DNA of 64,000 nucleotides, taken from positions 89,328,443 through 89,392,442 of the forward strand of contig OY744517.1 in assembly GCA_963556195.1 (NCBI GenBank), written 5' to 3'. This DNA comes from Sepiola atlantica (taxonomy: Eukaryota > Mollusca > Cephalopoda > Sepiida > Sepiolidae). The position numbers and the translations under genes were made by a program. Under the pieces are notes generated by a model that was not told where the DNA came from, searched no databases, and saw only the letters and a program-made list of their open reading frames with translations. Below are positions 43,986 to 56,072 of the stretch, in pieces (the first letter of the stretch is position 1; each line of letters starts with the position of its first letter).

Positions 43986-44249
43986 AAAGTTACGTTTCTT
44001 TGCTAGTCTATTGATAATTCCAATAACCAAAAGCTGACAAATCTAATTATTTCAACAAACATAGAATCTTATTTATATGATTCGGACTGGAATCCTCATT
44101 TTTGCTAATGCATTTTAAGCTTTTTTCAAGCATCTTTTATTATAGATGAAAACCTTCATGGATTTTTAAAAACTAAACTGTTTATTTACTCTATTGCAGT
44201 AAACTATCGTTCAATATCTGTTTCGCAATTTGTAGAATTCAATTAAAAA
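43986..44249. other. Non-coding spacer
   Basis: Nothing recognised. Confidence 0.4.
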
Positions 44250-44460
44250 ACTTCTAGGTAGAATACACAATATCGATTCGAAACGATTCATTGTATGTAC
44301 TTAATTGAACGCAAGTTGCTATTTTAACTATAGTTGGGGTAAATTCTAGATTCATACCTTTCTCGACCACAATAAATCTGATGAACTCGACATAGCTGAT
44401 TCCATAGTCTGTGATAATTTCTATGAGGCCAATCATGCAGCTCACACCAAAATAATTCCA
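44250..44460 (-). repeat. Dispersed repeat H, copy 1
   Basis: The minus-strand frame 44445-44254 reads CMIGLIEIITDYGISYVEF and then IRFIVV. The same register appears at 57.6 kb as FMSGLMDIVVEYEISYAAF. Many differences fall in third codon positions, hinting at a decayed coding segment. Family unknown. Confidence 0.5.
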
Positions 44461-45169
44461 ACTAACCTATCAAAGAAGAATATTTATTACACTAGTCCCC
44501 AAAACATTTCTGTTGTTGTGAGCTTGATTATAACTAGGTGCTTCACACATCTTAACGAATGTCAGCCATAACTAATTCAAGTAAACAAAATACAAATTGT
44601 ACATAACTGATGATTGTGACCTGTTGACAACCAGTATGAGTTATCATTTACCTTGCACAAGTGATGAGTTGGTATTAACATAAAAGGACGCTATCCTTAA
44701 ATTAGAGATTAAAAGACTGAAACTGAGGATGCAGTTTATGACTCATTGTCAGTTGGTGATGTAATCGTCGGATTATCATCGTGAATATTGATTAAAAGAT
44801 CACAATGGACAGTTTCTGTCTTTAACACTTTTCACTATAGAATATCTAAGTTACGCAGTGGAAAAATCATGAAAATAGAAAATGCTTAAAAGGTTCATTG
44901 AAATGACACTGTAGAGTTGTCTCTTTTTTTAAATATCAAACTAAAACTCTAGAATAGAAAACAAAAACTAAAGGATATTCCCTATTTCTACATATTTAAA
45001 CAGTAGACATTGTCGAGTTATCCCACTTGTTAAATTGGCACTTTAAAAAATGTGAAAAATAGATGGCTCGGCAGATTTAATACTTAAAATGGCTGTTTGA
45101 GAGAATGAAAAAATATACTAGGAACTGTTTGCTAGATTGTAGTGAACCAACAAACGAACCTACATACAA

Positions 45170-45180
<11 letters not shown>
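44461..45180. other. Non-coding spacer
   Basis: Nothing recognised. Confidence 0.45.
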
Positions 45181-45222
<42 letters not shown>

Positions 45223-45270
45223 GATATAAGTTAATTATAGATAGACCTATATTAATATTATTATTATTAT
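45181..45270. repeat. (TA)n and short (ATT)n
   Basis: (TA)n 45181-45221 preceded by (CA)n; ATT run near 45258-45270. Confidence 0.95.
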
Positions 45271-45357
45271 TATATATTTGTTTAAATATCGAACATTTTA
45301 TTTTCACTATAAATAAATCTCTCTTATACATGTGTGGTTATATATATATATATATAT

Positions 45358-45543
45358 TACTATTTCATGTATCCACATAAAATTGTATAAGGAGATATAA
45401 TTTTTTATGTATCAATTTTCAGTATTTACTTCAACAGTGCTCGATACGTAAGTAGAGCTAGGTAGTAAGCTATGAAAATATATTTATGGTAATTAAGCTA
45501 CACAGAGGCTCCCGTGTTGCATCCCCGGGGGGAATCTTCAGGC
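45358..45543 (+). mobile_element. Dispersed repeat F, copy 1 (colinear form)
   Basis: Runs from TACTATTTCATGTATCCACA through GCTCGATACGTAAGTAGAGC to CCCCGGGGGGAATC and CAGGC, with (TA)n on both sides. Same order as copy 2 (53635-53825, inverted orientation). No coding potential; probably a MITE or SINE-like element. Confidence 0.8.
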
Positions 45544-45547
45544 TATT

Positions 45548-45549
<2 letters not shown>

Positions 45550-45588
<39 letters not shown>
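45550..45588. repeat. (TA)n
   Basis: Adjoins repeat F. Confidence 0.97.
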
Positions 45589-45593
<5 letters not shown>

Positions 45594-46594
45594 ACAAAAT
45601 TAATAAATAGAGTTGTTTTAGCTGCTATATTTATTAGGGAAAGTGCCTAATAGCTGGATAGAACGTATGCATACATAGGTGTGTCGACGGTCAAGGGAGC
45701 ATGATGACTGGCAATTTCTCGCTTTTCATTTTTCACATGGTCTGAAGAATAGAAGATGAGAAACTGCTAGTCACGTTGCGCTGTAGACTGTCTCCAAACT
45801 TATATATTCTGGATAATAAATAATCTCACAGATACATCTACTTGGATAAAATGTCGACAAAAGAAAAAAATAACAGGTGATTTTGAGGACATGAATTGCG
45901 TGAATTGTCATCAATAAATGTGTGTAGGCATGAAAATGCAGCCCACAATTTATTCTCATCATTGAAGGTATTCTTATGCATAATGACGCTTCTCTCGAAG
46001 TGTCTCAGTTTCAGTTTGAATTCCCTTCAGTTTGATTGGCCAATAAATCATGGATGATTTGTAAATGCATATTTATGAGGCCATTCTACCTATGGAAGCA
46101 CAGTTGTGTAATAATGAAAGTATTATAATCATTGTTTAATAAGAACTTATTATTGTGCATTGAAGGGAAAAGAAGGTGTTTGGCAGTTGAGTCTATGCTG
46201 TGAATAACGGACAACTAAATATTTCAAGTGTGATCCTGAAGTTTAATTCACAAAGTTATCTGACAAATAAAAAGAAATGAATGCACATATCTATGTATAC
46301 GTATGTGTATGCATAAATATATTTGTGAAAAAAAAAAGAATTACCATAATAATAGAATGGAAAAAAGATATAAAGCAGTTCTATACAGACAAACGTTTTA
46401 AAGATGAAGCCTTTGTCTCAATGGAAAATTAGCATTGATATAATTCAGGGTGAAAAGACAAACCATAAACAAGAAATGCGAACTAGTATCAGAATGTTGA
46501 CGTGAAAATAAATAGGTATCTACATTTCTGGAAAATCATTCATCAAACAGAGGTTCAAACTATGGATATTGACAAAATTATTTGAATAATATGT
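45589..46594. other. Non-coding spacer
   Basis: Nothing recognised. Confidence 0.45.
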
Positions 46595-46690
46595 TGATTT
46601 TGTATGGAGAGAAATGATATGAGAATGATATGATGGATGTGTAATTTTAGTCTTAAAGACAGGATTAGACCTGATGACCTATATTTTCTA
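46595..46690 (+). mobile_element. LINE D fragment
   Basis: TTGTATGGAGAGAAATGATA...GTCTTAAAGACAGG...GATGA matches 19600-19760. Confidence 0.65.
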
Positions 46691-46691
46691 T

Positions 46692-46785
46692 TGGATTTTA
46701 AGTCAACTCAATAACTTTGTCGCCCTTTTTCTTGTCTTTTAATACTGGTTTTCATTTGGATTTTCTATATCTAAATCTAATCTCA
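46692..46785 (-). pseudogene. Tc1-like transposase fragment, distal to the fold-back insertion
   Basis: Minus-strand translation just left of the fold-back element gives RFRYRKSK, a stop, then KPVLKDKKKG. This resembles the GFTYRKAK-x-KP-x-L-x-x-KQKK stretch of Tc1-like transposases, which follows the RNRLNEM segment. That preceding segment ends exactly at the other side of the fold-back element (47540). The two pieces are therefore one broken gene split by the insertion. Confidence 0.55.
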
Positions 46786-47539
46786 TTCCATGAAAAATGC
46801 CAGTATACTGAAATCATATGCCCTTAATAGGTTAAGATGAAAATTCATATACACTAAATGTACAAAAACAAGGAAATTCCCAAATTTGTACACTTTTATT
46901 GTCATTAAGGGTATGCGAGCACAACAGGGCTATGTATTTTACTGGTAGGAATTTTTCTTCAGCGCACCTCACACACTTCATCCACTCATGCATAGAGATT
47001 TATACTGTAGTGATGTGATAATGGAATGGTTTTGTTGATATGTAGTCATACCCTTAATGACAATAAAAGTGTAAAAATTTGGGAATTGCCTTGCTTTTGT
47101 ACATTTAGTGTATATGAATTTTCATCTTAACCCTATTAAGGGTATATGATTTCAGTATACTGGCATTTTTCATGGAATGTCACTACTTTTGTAAAGGCTA
47201 TGCCTCAATACAATGCCTTCTCATAAGGATTTTTGGAATTTTCTGGAAGACTAAGGTATATGGTAAACTGAAATTAAAATGCCATCAACTAGACCTTAGA
47301 ACCTCTGTCTCTGCCAAAAATCAGCTGAATCCATCAAATAGTTGATGAGATACAGGGTGGCACATACGTATGTACGTACGTACACACAGATAACATGATT
47401 TCATGATTGAACTTTCTGGATCTCTGGGTTGCCTTGACTAATGATGCTGAAATTCTACATGCTTATAGAACCTATCAAATAAAAATAGGCCATTCATGAA
47501 GTCTATTAAGGGATAGAGCACTCTCGCGCCTCCCTTGAT
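46786..47539. mobile_element. 0.8-kb fold-back element, copy 3 (inserted in Tc1 remnant)
   Basis: Both inverted arms, loop and tail match copies 1 and 2. A segment of about 70 bp in the tail (from GTTTGTGCAAAG to the GCATAGGCC block) is deleted. It ends in the same hairpin (AAGGGATAGAGCAC / CGCGCCTCCCTT). Transposase-like sequence lies on both sides. Confidence 0.9.
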
Positions 47540-47830
47540 TCAGCCTGTTTCTTATCCTTCTGTCACAAACATTGGATCCTGTTTCAGCCCATTTATTTTA
47601 TTGTACATTTTCTATTATCAGGGCAGATTTCTTTCAGTCATTTTTTTACCATGATGCTTTGATGTCTTTCATGCTTTACCAATACGTTTCCCATTATATT
47701 TCCTTTATATTGGCACCAAATTTTAGACACAGCTGACTGGAAGCAACCAATGTCTTTTGCCACACTCCACTTGGATGAGTTTTACGAGCCTTTTCATTGT
47801 TTCAATTGGAAGGTCTTTTATTGGAATCAT
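47540..47830 (-). pseudogene. Tc1-like transposase, N-terminal fragment
   Basis: The minus strand from 47830 reads MIPIKDLPIETMKRLVKLIQ, then (after a frame change) IGCFQSAVSKIWCQYKGN, then DNRKCTIK and GSNVCDRRIRNRLN in other frames. This is the paired helix-turn-helix DNA-binding N-terminus of a Tc1-like transposase, which binds the element's inverted repeats. At least three frameshifts and several stops. The DDE catalytic domain is not present. The sequence stops at the right edge of the fold-back element and seems to resume at 46785. Confidence 0.75.
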
Positions 47831-48145
47831 GTTTCTGCCCAATTGGGTATGCCAACCGTTTGTTGAGCTCTGCTAAAACTATCTTTAAATGCACACTGAT
47901 TTGAATATCTTGGTTTGTTCTGATATTTCTTTTAGGAATGCAAATTACAAAACCATTCCATGATATATTCCACAACATTGGGTTATTCCATAATAAGGTT
48001 CTCTGGAAAAAATCTTACCATTAATTTAAATTTACATTTAATCTATATTTTATGAAACCAAAATGTTCAACTATTAAATCAATAATAACTGATTGACATT
48101 TTATCTTATTATTTTATTCTATCAAGTGTGCTGATTCTATAACCT
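47831..48145. other. Possible Tc1 5' flank
   Basis: Sequence upstream of the transposase Met; no clear terminal repeat found. Confidence 0.3.
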
Positions 48146-48146
48146 T

Positions 48147-48204
<58 letters not shown>
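48146..48204. repeat. (CT)n-(TA)n
   Basis: (CT)n to 48168, then (TA)n, forming the tail of the reverse-strand SINE that follows. Confidence 0.97.
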
Positions 48205-48205
<1 letters not shown>

Positions 48206-48209
<4 letters not shown>

Positions 48210-48345
48210 CAACGGATATGTGTTTCGTCGTTATACGACTAATCAGCGTGGATGAACCTAGCAAGATCTGAAACCAGGTCCCTAGAGTGTGTAGTCTGAT
48301 GTTCTACTACTGAGCCTATTCCAGTTAGTACTGAATATGTCAACG
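48206..48345 (-). mobile_element. tRNA-derived SINE with (TA)n tail, reverse strand
   Basis: The minus strand reads AGGCTCAGTAGTAGAACAT (A-box region), then GGGACCTGGTTTCAGATC (B-box region) about 35 bases on. The body is TTCATCCACGCTGATTAGTC and GTATAACGACGAAACAC, followed by the (TA)n run. A different head type from the SINE at 35.1 kb. Confidence 0.6.
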
Positions 48346-48884
48346 TTTTGTGTGCATGTCATTTATTTGTTTATTTTGTCTGCAATACGTTTTAATGGTG
48401 AGGGAAAATTATTCCCAATTAGCATTTAGGTAGAATGCTTTTGTTCAAACGTATCGCAGGCAAAAACAACTTTAATACGTTTGTGTATACTCTTTATTTG
48501 GAACATGGTTTGAAAATGATTTGAATTGTTAAAAATACACACATATATATATATATAGTCGGAGTGTGTTTCCATAGAAATTGGAGAGTGCATTAACGTC
48601 TAAATTGCAAATTCAGCAGCCATATTAGCAAGCCGTCAAGGGAACTCAATAGGTGGAATGTAGAGTATTACATTAAGCTATAAATAATGAATTGTTAACT
48701 TACTTACAGTGCTCAATCTAGCTAGAGCTTTGAATAATTATTTATAAATAATATTTTCAAATTAACCCATATACACATGTGCCAAACTTGCAATCATCGG
48801 TATGGGAGGAGATAATCACTGCCGGTCACACGGTTCGAAAGTCATATTTGACTCAGTAGTCGGAGCGCGTACCGATGTAATTTT
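48346..48884. other. Non-coding spacer
   Basis: Short (TA)n at about 48545-48556; nothing else. Confidence 0.4.
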
Positions 48885-49250
48885 CATTACCAATTGAAAC
48901 ATCATTTTTTTCAAATATAACTCACACCCAAAACTAAGCTATAATTTAGCATGCATTTTTTTATTAAAAGATATAGGAAAAAAGCCTTTGGGAAACAAAT
49001 GTTAATTGACTCAGCTTAAGCATAATATATAAATTATTCACAACAAAATCTCGTCTTTCCAGCCGACTACAAGATGGTCGTTTTTAAGTACAATGTGAAC
49101 AAAATCTTGTAAAGTCGTCTTAAATAATCAAATTCTGCCCAATTTCAAGCATCGTTACTAATACGATGTTGTCTCACCGTCCACCTGACAAACTCATTAC
49201 CTCTTATCCTCGAGTGGCTTTTGGGTCTTGATAAGGGGTGACTCGTCAGT
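48885..49250 (+). mobile_element. Repeat G-like piece followed by LINE A 3' end
   Basis: 48890-49010 resembles 13965-14060. 49067-49120 encodes FPADYKMVVFKYNVNKIL and a stop, the LINE A C-terminus. The tail TTATCCTCGAGTGG and GGTGACTCGTCAGTAATATA follow. Confidence 0.65.
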
Positions 49251-49499
49251 AATATATATAGATATATTAGTAGTATGTTTAAGAAGGCTGAGGGCAATGC
49301 AGAGTGCCGGGTGGGTTGTAAGCTGGAAGGAACAAAAATAATAAATCGAAATGGGACTTACTATTTATTTTTTCTTAAAATCTTACATAACAGCAAGTGT
49401 GGTGTTAGCTGTTTGTGTGTTGTCCGGATGATTATTAAAAATCATTTCTTTAATATTTCGGGAAAATCTTCCTTTTGTCCAAAATAACTACCATTCTCT

Positions 49500-49503
<4 letters not shown>
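49251..49503. other. Non-coding spacer
   Basis: The 70-codon frame at 49275-49487 has no motif. Confidence 0.4.

Positions 49504-49559
<56 letters not shown>
49504..49559. repeat. (TA)n
   Basis: Pure TA run. Confidence 0.98.
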
Positions 49560-49560
<1 letters not shown>

Positions 49561-50159
49561 CATTTCTTATAGTTTTCTTCTAAAAATACTTACCAAAGAT
49601 ATTATTTTATACGTATGTACGTATGAAGGAAAAAAAATAAGCGCACATTCTACACATGTGTGTGTATTATTAGAGATATTTTGCACATATGTTGTAGCAG
49701 ACATAAATAGTTAACTCTATTTATTTGTTTGTATATTTTGAGCAGGTAGCTAATATCTTCAAATTACATGTATGAAAACCCTGCCAAAAATGTATTTTTT
49801 TTAAAGGATGAAACAAATACATCTTTTTTGTTTTTTCCCAGTAAACTTCACTCTGAAATATTGGCCACCGAATCAGAGTCTACGTGAACATAATAAATTG
49901 GAAGGCATCCAAATGTAACCAATAATTGCTCTGAAACTAATGGAGACATTTTATTGCAACTTGTTAAAGAGCTTTTTGCATAAATTCCTAATGTCACCTA
50001 TGTAAAGAGAATGCGTTTCGGTCAGACGGCAACAAAAACGCAGACATTAATCAAGCGGAGACAATATAGTTTGCAGGTAAACGTTGAATGGTATGCAAAT
50101 ATATAAGAGTTTAAATGTAGGGTAATCAATATTAGAAAGTGAGCAAGGGCTACTGGTGC
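49560..50159. other. Non-coding spacer
   Basis: Nothing recognised. Confidence 0.45.
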
Positions 50160-50440
50160 GGAGTGTGAACCTGGGGTGCCATGTTCGAGTTTTAATACTA
50201 ATCAGTCACCGCTTATCAAAGGCAAAGGCTACTTGAGGATAAGGGTTAATAAGATTGTCAATTGGTGATGAACAACACCACGAGAGGATTTGGAAAGGAA
50301 GGGTTAAATGGTCAGAATTTGATTATTGAAGTAGACGGCTCGACATGAATTTGTTAATATAGGACTTAAAAACAACCATGTTGTATTCAGCTGGGAAGCA
50401 GGCTCATGGTATTGTATTCCTCATTTCTAAAAGCCACCCA
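50160..50440 (-). mobile_element. LINE A 3' end, reverse strand
   Basis: The minus strand encodes CFPAEYNMVVFKSYINKFM and stops with TAA at 50323-50325. The LINE A tail (AATCCTCTCGTGGTGTTG, then TTATCCTCAAGTAGCC) continues to about 50160. Confidence 0.75.
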
Positions 50441-53423
50441 ACACATGCTAACATGTAAAACAGACGTTAAACCGAATATGATGATGATATTGACCTGAAT
50501 TTTTTTATCTGCCAGGAGTGTCAGAACCAATCGAAAGATGTGTCTTATTAATTAAAGCTGTAGTTTTTTAATGGCTGGCAGTGTGATCTTTCGTTCATGA
50601 GCGAGAGTTTAGTTCACTCTGTTAGGATTAGAAAGTTGAACTTTGACCCCTTTTTATTTAATGATTTGTCTTTTGGACTTGAAAAAGTCTGAATCTCCAC
50701 CAAAAGTGAAATCTGTCTTTTATCATGGTTATGGAAAAGAAACAAAAAAATTAAGATCACATCTGAAGCATGTTTCGATTCATAGTGAAATCTGACTTTT
50801 AACATATTTATTATGAAGAGAGATAATTAATTTATTTTCACATCTGAGACAAAAGCTGATTCACTCTTAAAGAAATCTTCGTCAAAACATAAACAAAATA
50901 ATTTTTTTGAGAAGGTTTACATCGAAATATAAAAAAATTCAAGTACCGTAAAATCTCTGATTCGACACAATGTGCTGATAAATAGTTAATAGATAATTAT
51001 TGAATTCATCAATATTGTCGTTTTATCTAACTTGCCGTACATGATTTTCTATCAAACAATGTCTTCAACTTAAGATCACATTTTCATTGCTTTCAAATAC
51101 CAAACACAAAACACACGAAACACAAAACACATGAAACACAAAACACACGAAACAATGCTTCAAACAAACTACAACACCTTTTTAAATGATTTTTTTTTTT
51201 TTAATTAAAAAAAAAATCCGGGAGAAACAAATTTCTTTGGGGGGGGGGGGAATTATCTCACATTTAATAGAAATAGATATTTGTCCATTTGATGGCCAGA
51301 TAATGGTGAGGGGAGGGACAGGCCTCACCTTCCACTGGGCAAAGAAAAGTGTCTAAAGCTGAAGTTTTAATTAAACCCTTTTCTCTATTTTTCTTTCTTT
51401 CTTTTCATCTTATATTTATGGCTTTAAAAAAAGAATGGCCCACTCCAAGTTCTGCCCATTCATCTTAGCAGGCTGACATTGCAACAATGGTCAAGTACTT
51501 GCATATGAGAGAAAGTTAATTCATGATTTGACAACAGAAAGGAAGTTTGAATTGATATAGTTTAGTTGTTAAAGTATAAGACTCTGCGGGTATTAACTTG
51601 TCTCTTGGGACAGAAGGAGGCCAATCAATCGAATCAATCATAACAAAAAGGTATTATATCTACGATGATCTATTATCCTGCGTATTAGCATATCTTAACG
51701 CCGTGGAATTTGCGCGGATACAGCTAACAAGAAGTAAAACAATATTGACAAGTTAATGAATGTGGTGGCCGGTTGAAACTCCACTTTAAGGATGAGGTCG
51801 GGAAAGAAAGGAGAATTTGTTTTGTTTTCATGAAAAACTCAATTAGTTTTGTGATTGTTTGGACCTGTTTCTTGGTTTTCTCTGCATTGTGTTGAATTCG
51901 AGTTCAGTATAAAGTGCTGGGATAAATTATCAATGAATAGTGAAACTTAAAATGAAAGAAATAAAATAAAAAAAGGACCGCATGAAAGCTATATTTCCTT
52001 CATTCTATACTAGATTTGTGATGTCCTTGTCCATATGTCTGTCTGAGGATGCAATTGAAAAAAAGCCCTATACAAAAAGCAACCTTTTACGATAGATCTA
52101 ATAGTGGTATTAATTTTGTATTACAGTATTTTTCACAATAATATAATATGACCCTATTATATTATTATACTACCCTATTATATTAATATAGTAATCAATT
52201 TTTTTTACTTTTCTTTTGGTAATTTATACTCTTTTTTTTTTTTTTCAAAAATTTATTTTTTTGTCTCAATCAAATGTATGTCATTCTGTATTCGTTCAGA
52301 GTTACTAACTTTTTTTAATGAAAACCATTTAAAAATACTTCCGGCCTGGACAAAGTATTTTCTAGGCGGAATTAAATAGAATTACATATTATTATTTTTA
52401 CCAACATGCGGCAATGATCCCAAGAAAAACTGACGAACCAGAATCAAATATTGATTTCGGAGGAAAAAAGCTATCGATGACAAAGAAACAATAAAGAGAT
52501 CGGTTTTACTTTATATATTAGATAACTTGATAATTATAGAAACGGAGAAAATGTTTATCACTAAACATCAAAGCGTCTCTTGTAATTTGGATGGTGTTTA
52601 ATTTTGAAACTGATTTAAATTTTATTTTAATTCAAACTTGATTTTGAAATAGCATTTTTGTTGGTTTGTCACATTTAATGCTCAAAATAGCATTGAATGT
52701 TAAAAATAGCATTTTCATTACTAAACGCGTAGATTGAATGGACGCATCTTACGAATATATCCATTCTTATACTTCATCTTCTCCCTCCACTATTTTAATT
52801 CGGAGGATCAAAAATAAATTTAAACTACATTTTCGAGAGAAAAACAAAGACAAAACGAATACAAATATGGATTAAATAAAAGAAAAAACGAAAGTCGAAT
52901 GGTTGGTGAGAGGTCAGAGTATAAGAAGAATTAGAAGATTGAACTTCCTCACAAAAGTAGAGAAAATAATGATATTAATAAATATACGATCCTCATCATA
53001 ATAATATGAGAAGGCCAACACTTTTCTTTTAAACCAATTACATGTTCCAAAACAGTGAAATCGCAGAAATGAAGTATAAGGAATAAAGATAAGATGAAGA
53101 TGACCCGAGGAATAAAGATAAGATGATCATTCTGTGAGAATAAGAAAAAAATGAAATAAAATAACATGAAACCAAGAACCCATAATATTGAGCACTGCAG
53201 CAAAATTTAGTTAAAATCAAAACTTTTCTTGACAATATCTTGTCACCTAAATAATAGGCTTTTGCTGACTTTAGAGAGAAAATAAATCAAATTTACTCAT
53301 CTTGACGAACTATTTTATTTATTACTTACCTATCTATTTATTTATTACCCTCTCTCTCAAGTATATTCATGCACAGAGCTGTTTCGTTGTTTCACAACTC
53401 ATTATTGTAGACGTATCAAGAGT
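50441..53423. other. Long featureless AT-rich stretch
   Basis: Almost 3 kb without a recognised family. Minor items: an irregular CACAAAACACACGAAA repeat at 51100-51155, a G homopolymer at 51240-51250, an A/T-rich near-duplication (CCCTATTATATTA) at 52150-52190, and duplicated GAGGAATAAAGATAAGATGA at 53075-53125. Open frames of 60-85 codons have no motifs. Confidence 0.45.
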
Positions 53424-53507
53424 ATTGATTTACTCCTCTCCAGGAGTTTGGCACAAGGCCAGTTTTTATCTTACTCCCACAAGTAAGATGTGACCCAAGG
53501 TCGGGCG
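53424..53507. repeat. 85-bp dispersed segment, copy 2
   Basis: Nearly identical to 40972-41058; the sequences on either side differ. Confidence 0.9.
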
Positions 53508-53634
53508 TATAAACCCCTAAAAATACAAAACCCGGACGCCAGACCATTTTCTACCGTGATTGTGGTAACGTGTGTCATATCATCTCAGCTAACGAATCTA
53601 CTACAGAGGAAAGCAAATTATATCACTTAAATTT

Positions 53635-53825
53635 ATTTTAGCCTGACGATTTCATATGGGGATGAGACGCAGAAGCCTCTGTGTAGCTTAATTGCTATAA
53701 ATATATTTTCATAACTTACTACCTAGCTCTACTCACGTATTGAGCACCGTTGAAGTAAATAACGAAAATCGATACATAAAATATTATAGTTCCTTAGAAC
53801 ATTTTATGTGGATACATGAAATAAT
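53635..53825 (-). mobile_element. Dispersed repeat F, copy 2 (colinear form)
   Basis: Reverse-complement of the 45358-45543 copy over its whole length, with more substitutions. (TA)n at 53835-53872 abuts it. Confidence 0.8.
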
Positions 53826-53831
53826 AATAAT

Positions 53832-53834
<3 letters not shown>

Positions 53835-53872
<38 letters not shown>
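53835..53872. repeat. (TA)n
   Basis: Pure TA run between repeat F and the LINE fragment. Confidence 0.97.
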
Positions 53873-53874
<2 letters not shown>

Positions 53875-54530
53875 ACAATAGTGTGATGGACAATGGACAA
53901 TTCCCCTGCTAGCAAATCACAATGATGTTGTTTGCACGGCAACTGATACGGCTGAACTACTTGCCCAGCGTTTTGCCTTAAACTCCACTTTGGACTCAGA
54001 AAACCACCACCTTCCCTGAATTCCCATTGCGGACTGAAGCCACACTTGAGAACCTGGTCATCACCCCATCTCAAGTCAGAGACATCATAAAAAAACCTTG
54101 ACACCTCCAAAACCTGTGGGCCTGATATATACCAGTAATAGTAATAAAGAAATGCTCTGCTGAGCTGGCCCCTGTCCTCTCCAAACTATACAACAAATGT
54201 CTTGCTGAATCTTGCGTCTCTGATAGTTGGAAAATTGCCTCTGTGATACCAGTCCTCACGAATTCTGGAGATAGAACTGATCCTCTAAATTACCACCCAA
54301 TCAGTCTACTCCTGATCTTTGCTAAAATATTTGAATCATTAATCAATCTAGCAATAGTCCGGCACCTAGATAATGCTGAACTTCTTTCTGATCATCAATA
54401 CGGATTTAGACAAGCACGATCTACTGCAGATATCTTAAAGGTCATCTCTGAACGCATATACCATACACTGGACAAGGCAGGTGAAGCTATAACAACCTGT
54501 ATTACCTGTGATTACCTCTAACTCCTCCAG
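53875..54530 (+). mobile_element. LINE B reverse transcriptase, N-terminal fragment
   Basis: Translated pieces in changing frames read PLLANHNDVVCTATDTAELL, then SDSWKIASVIPV (the short conserved W-K-x-A-x-V-x-P-V block before the fingers) and, in the frame 54243-54521, NYHPISLL, HLDNAELLSDHQYGFRQARS and HTLDKAGEA. These are the finger motifs of a non-LTR reverse transcriptase. The copy ends just where the catalytic motif A (DISKAFD) should start; that motif is seen instead at 8.6 kb. Several frameshifts and stops. Probable jockey/I/CR1-like family; endonuclease and catalytic core are missing. Confidence 0.85.
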
Positions 54531-54725
54531 AAACATGTGTAAACGTTATTTTGTTCCAAAAATCGTATTTAAATCATAGGATATAACCTCGAATTTAATA
54601 CTTTATTCATTAATATCTCTATCGAATATTTTAAAATATTAACTCTTAAGCTTCATTTTTGCTTTTGGAAATTTATTATTAGTCGAATCGATCTGAGCTT
54701 TATATAATTTACTTTTATATTATTG

Positions 54726-54781
<56 letters not shown>

Positions 54782-55682
54782 CACCATAAGGTTCAGTATA
54801 CTTTAAAGTAGAATTTTATAACAATAATAAAAAAAATGGTTTATCTTAAGACTTTAATTCAGTTTCAGGGATCATCCTATCATGAGAGGTACATTAATAA
54901 ACTCCTGAAGTTTTATCTGAAAAAATATTGTGTTGAATAAAAGTGAGATCTCGTATAACTGTAACAAGCTCTCGTTATCACTTGCAGTTTTGATTTCACT
55001 CTCACCAGACATGCTAGTTAGTTCCTTACAAGCCAGAAAACTGCTACACCTGACCCAGGTGAGGCTTGGTACATAAAATACATGGACAATTAATACCATG
55101 GTTTATGCGAAAAGTTTTCTGCACTTGGAAAAATAATGATAAAAATATCCCATTTTAAGATTATATATATATATATATATATATATATGCATCACTCAAT
55201 TCAGTTATCAGCATGATATAAAGCAGCCAAATAAAAGTCTACCTTATATGAGTCTAACCAAAGAAATAATAAAAATGTAGTTTTTGAACAAGATGGATAA
55301 TCTATAGTTTGACCTTTTCATTTTATCCTTGAGAGGAGGACATACCAGCAAGCACAATTCCTTTTTAGATTTTACCTATTGTCCGATGTTTTTACTTTCC
55401 TGGCAGACACTAGATTCTTTTAAGTCGTTTTATCGCAACACAGTTGCCTTTTTTATCGCTTATTCAGCTTTTCTGGACAATTCAGCAGTGGGAAAACGAC
55501 AGTGTGCTACCCGATCAGAAACAGTGGAGATATTATTGAAATAGTTGATGAGTGACGGTTTGACAGCTTCTTTGAGAAATGTGATATATTGCACAGAGTA
55601 CATCGGACCAACTCCCAACCCCCAACGCCACCCAAACAATGCCAAAACCCAAAGTCTACTCGCAGAAGTTCTAAGCAAAGAA

Positions 55683-55730
<48 letters not shown>

Positions 55731-56072
55731 CTTGATGGTCCAACTACCAATCACTTTTTAATTCAAGTTTGTCTGTTATACTGCAGATCTAACCATTTTT
55801 ACTTTATTTAATACCAAAACGCAGCATCTGCTGGAAATGTTAATTGAAGAAACACTGTTATTTTATTTATAGTAGAGGGACGAAATCCAGGTCTATAATC
55901 TTCTCTAAAACTATTAGAAAGCCTACTTATGTCTAGAGAGACAATTGATATCACCTGAAAATATGCTTGCATGCTGACGTAAGTGTTGTGCAATCTCTAC
56001 CTGCATTTCTTCTGAATAACATTGATTCAATGTAGTAGCAAGCATAAGACTTTCTTTTTCTCTCTCTCCGTA
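54531..56072. other. Non-coding spacer with three (TA)n runs
   Basis: (TA)n at 54728-54778, 55160-55190 and 55686-55727. Frames of 70-96 codons have no motifs and several read through (TA)n as poly Tyr-Ile. Confidence 0.5.
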
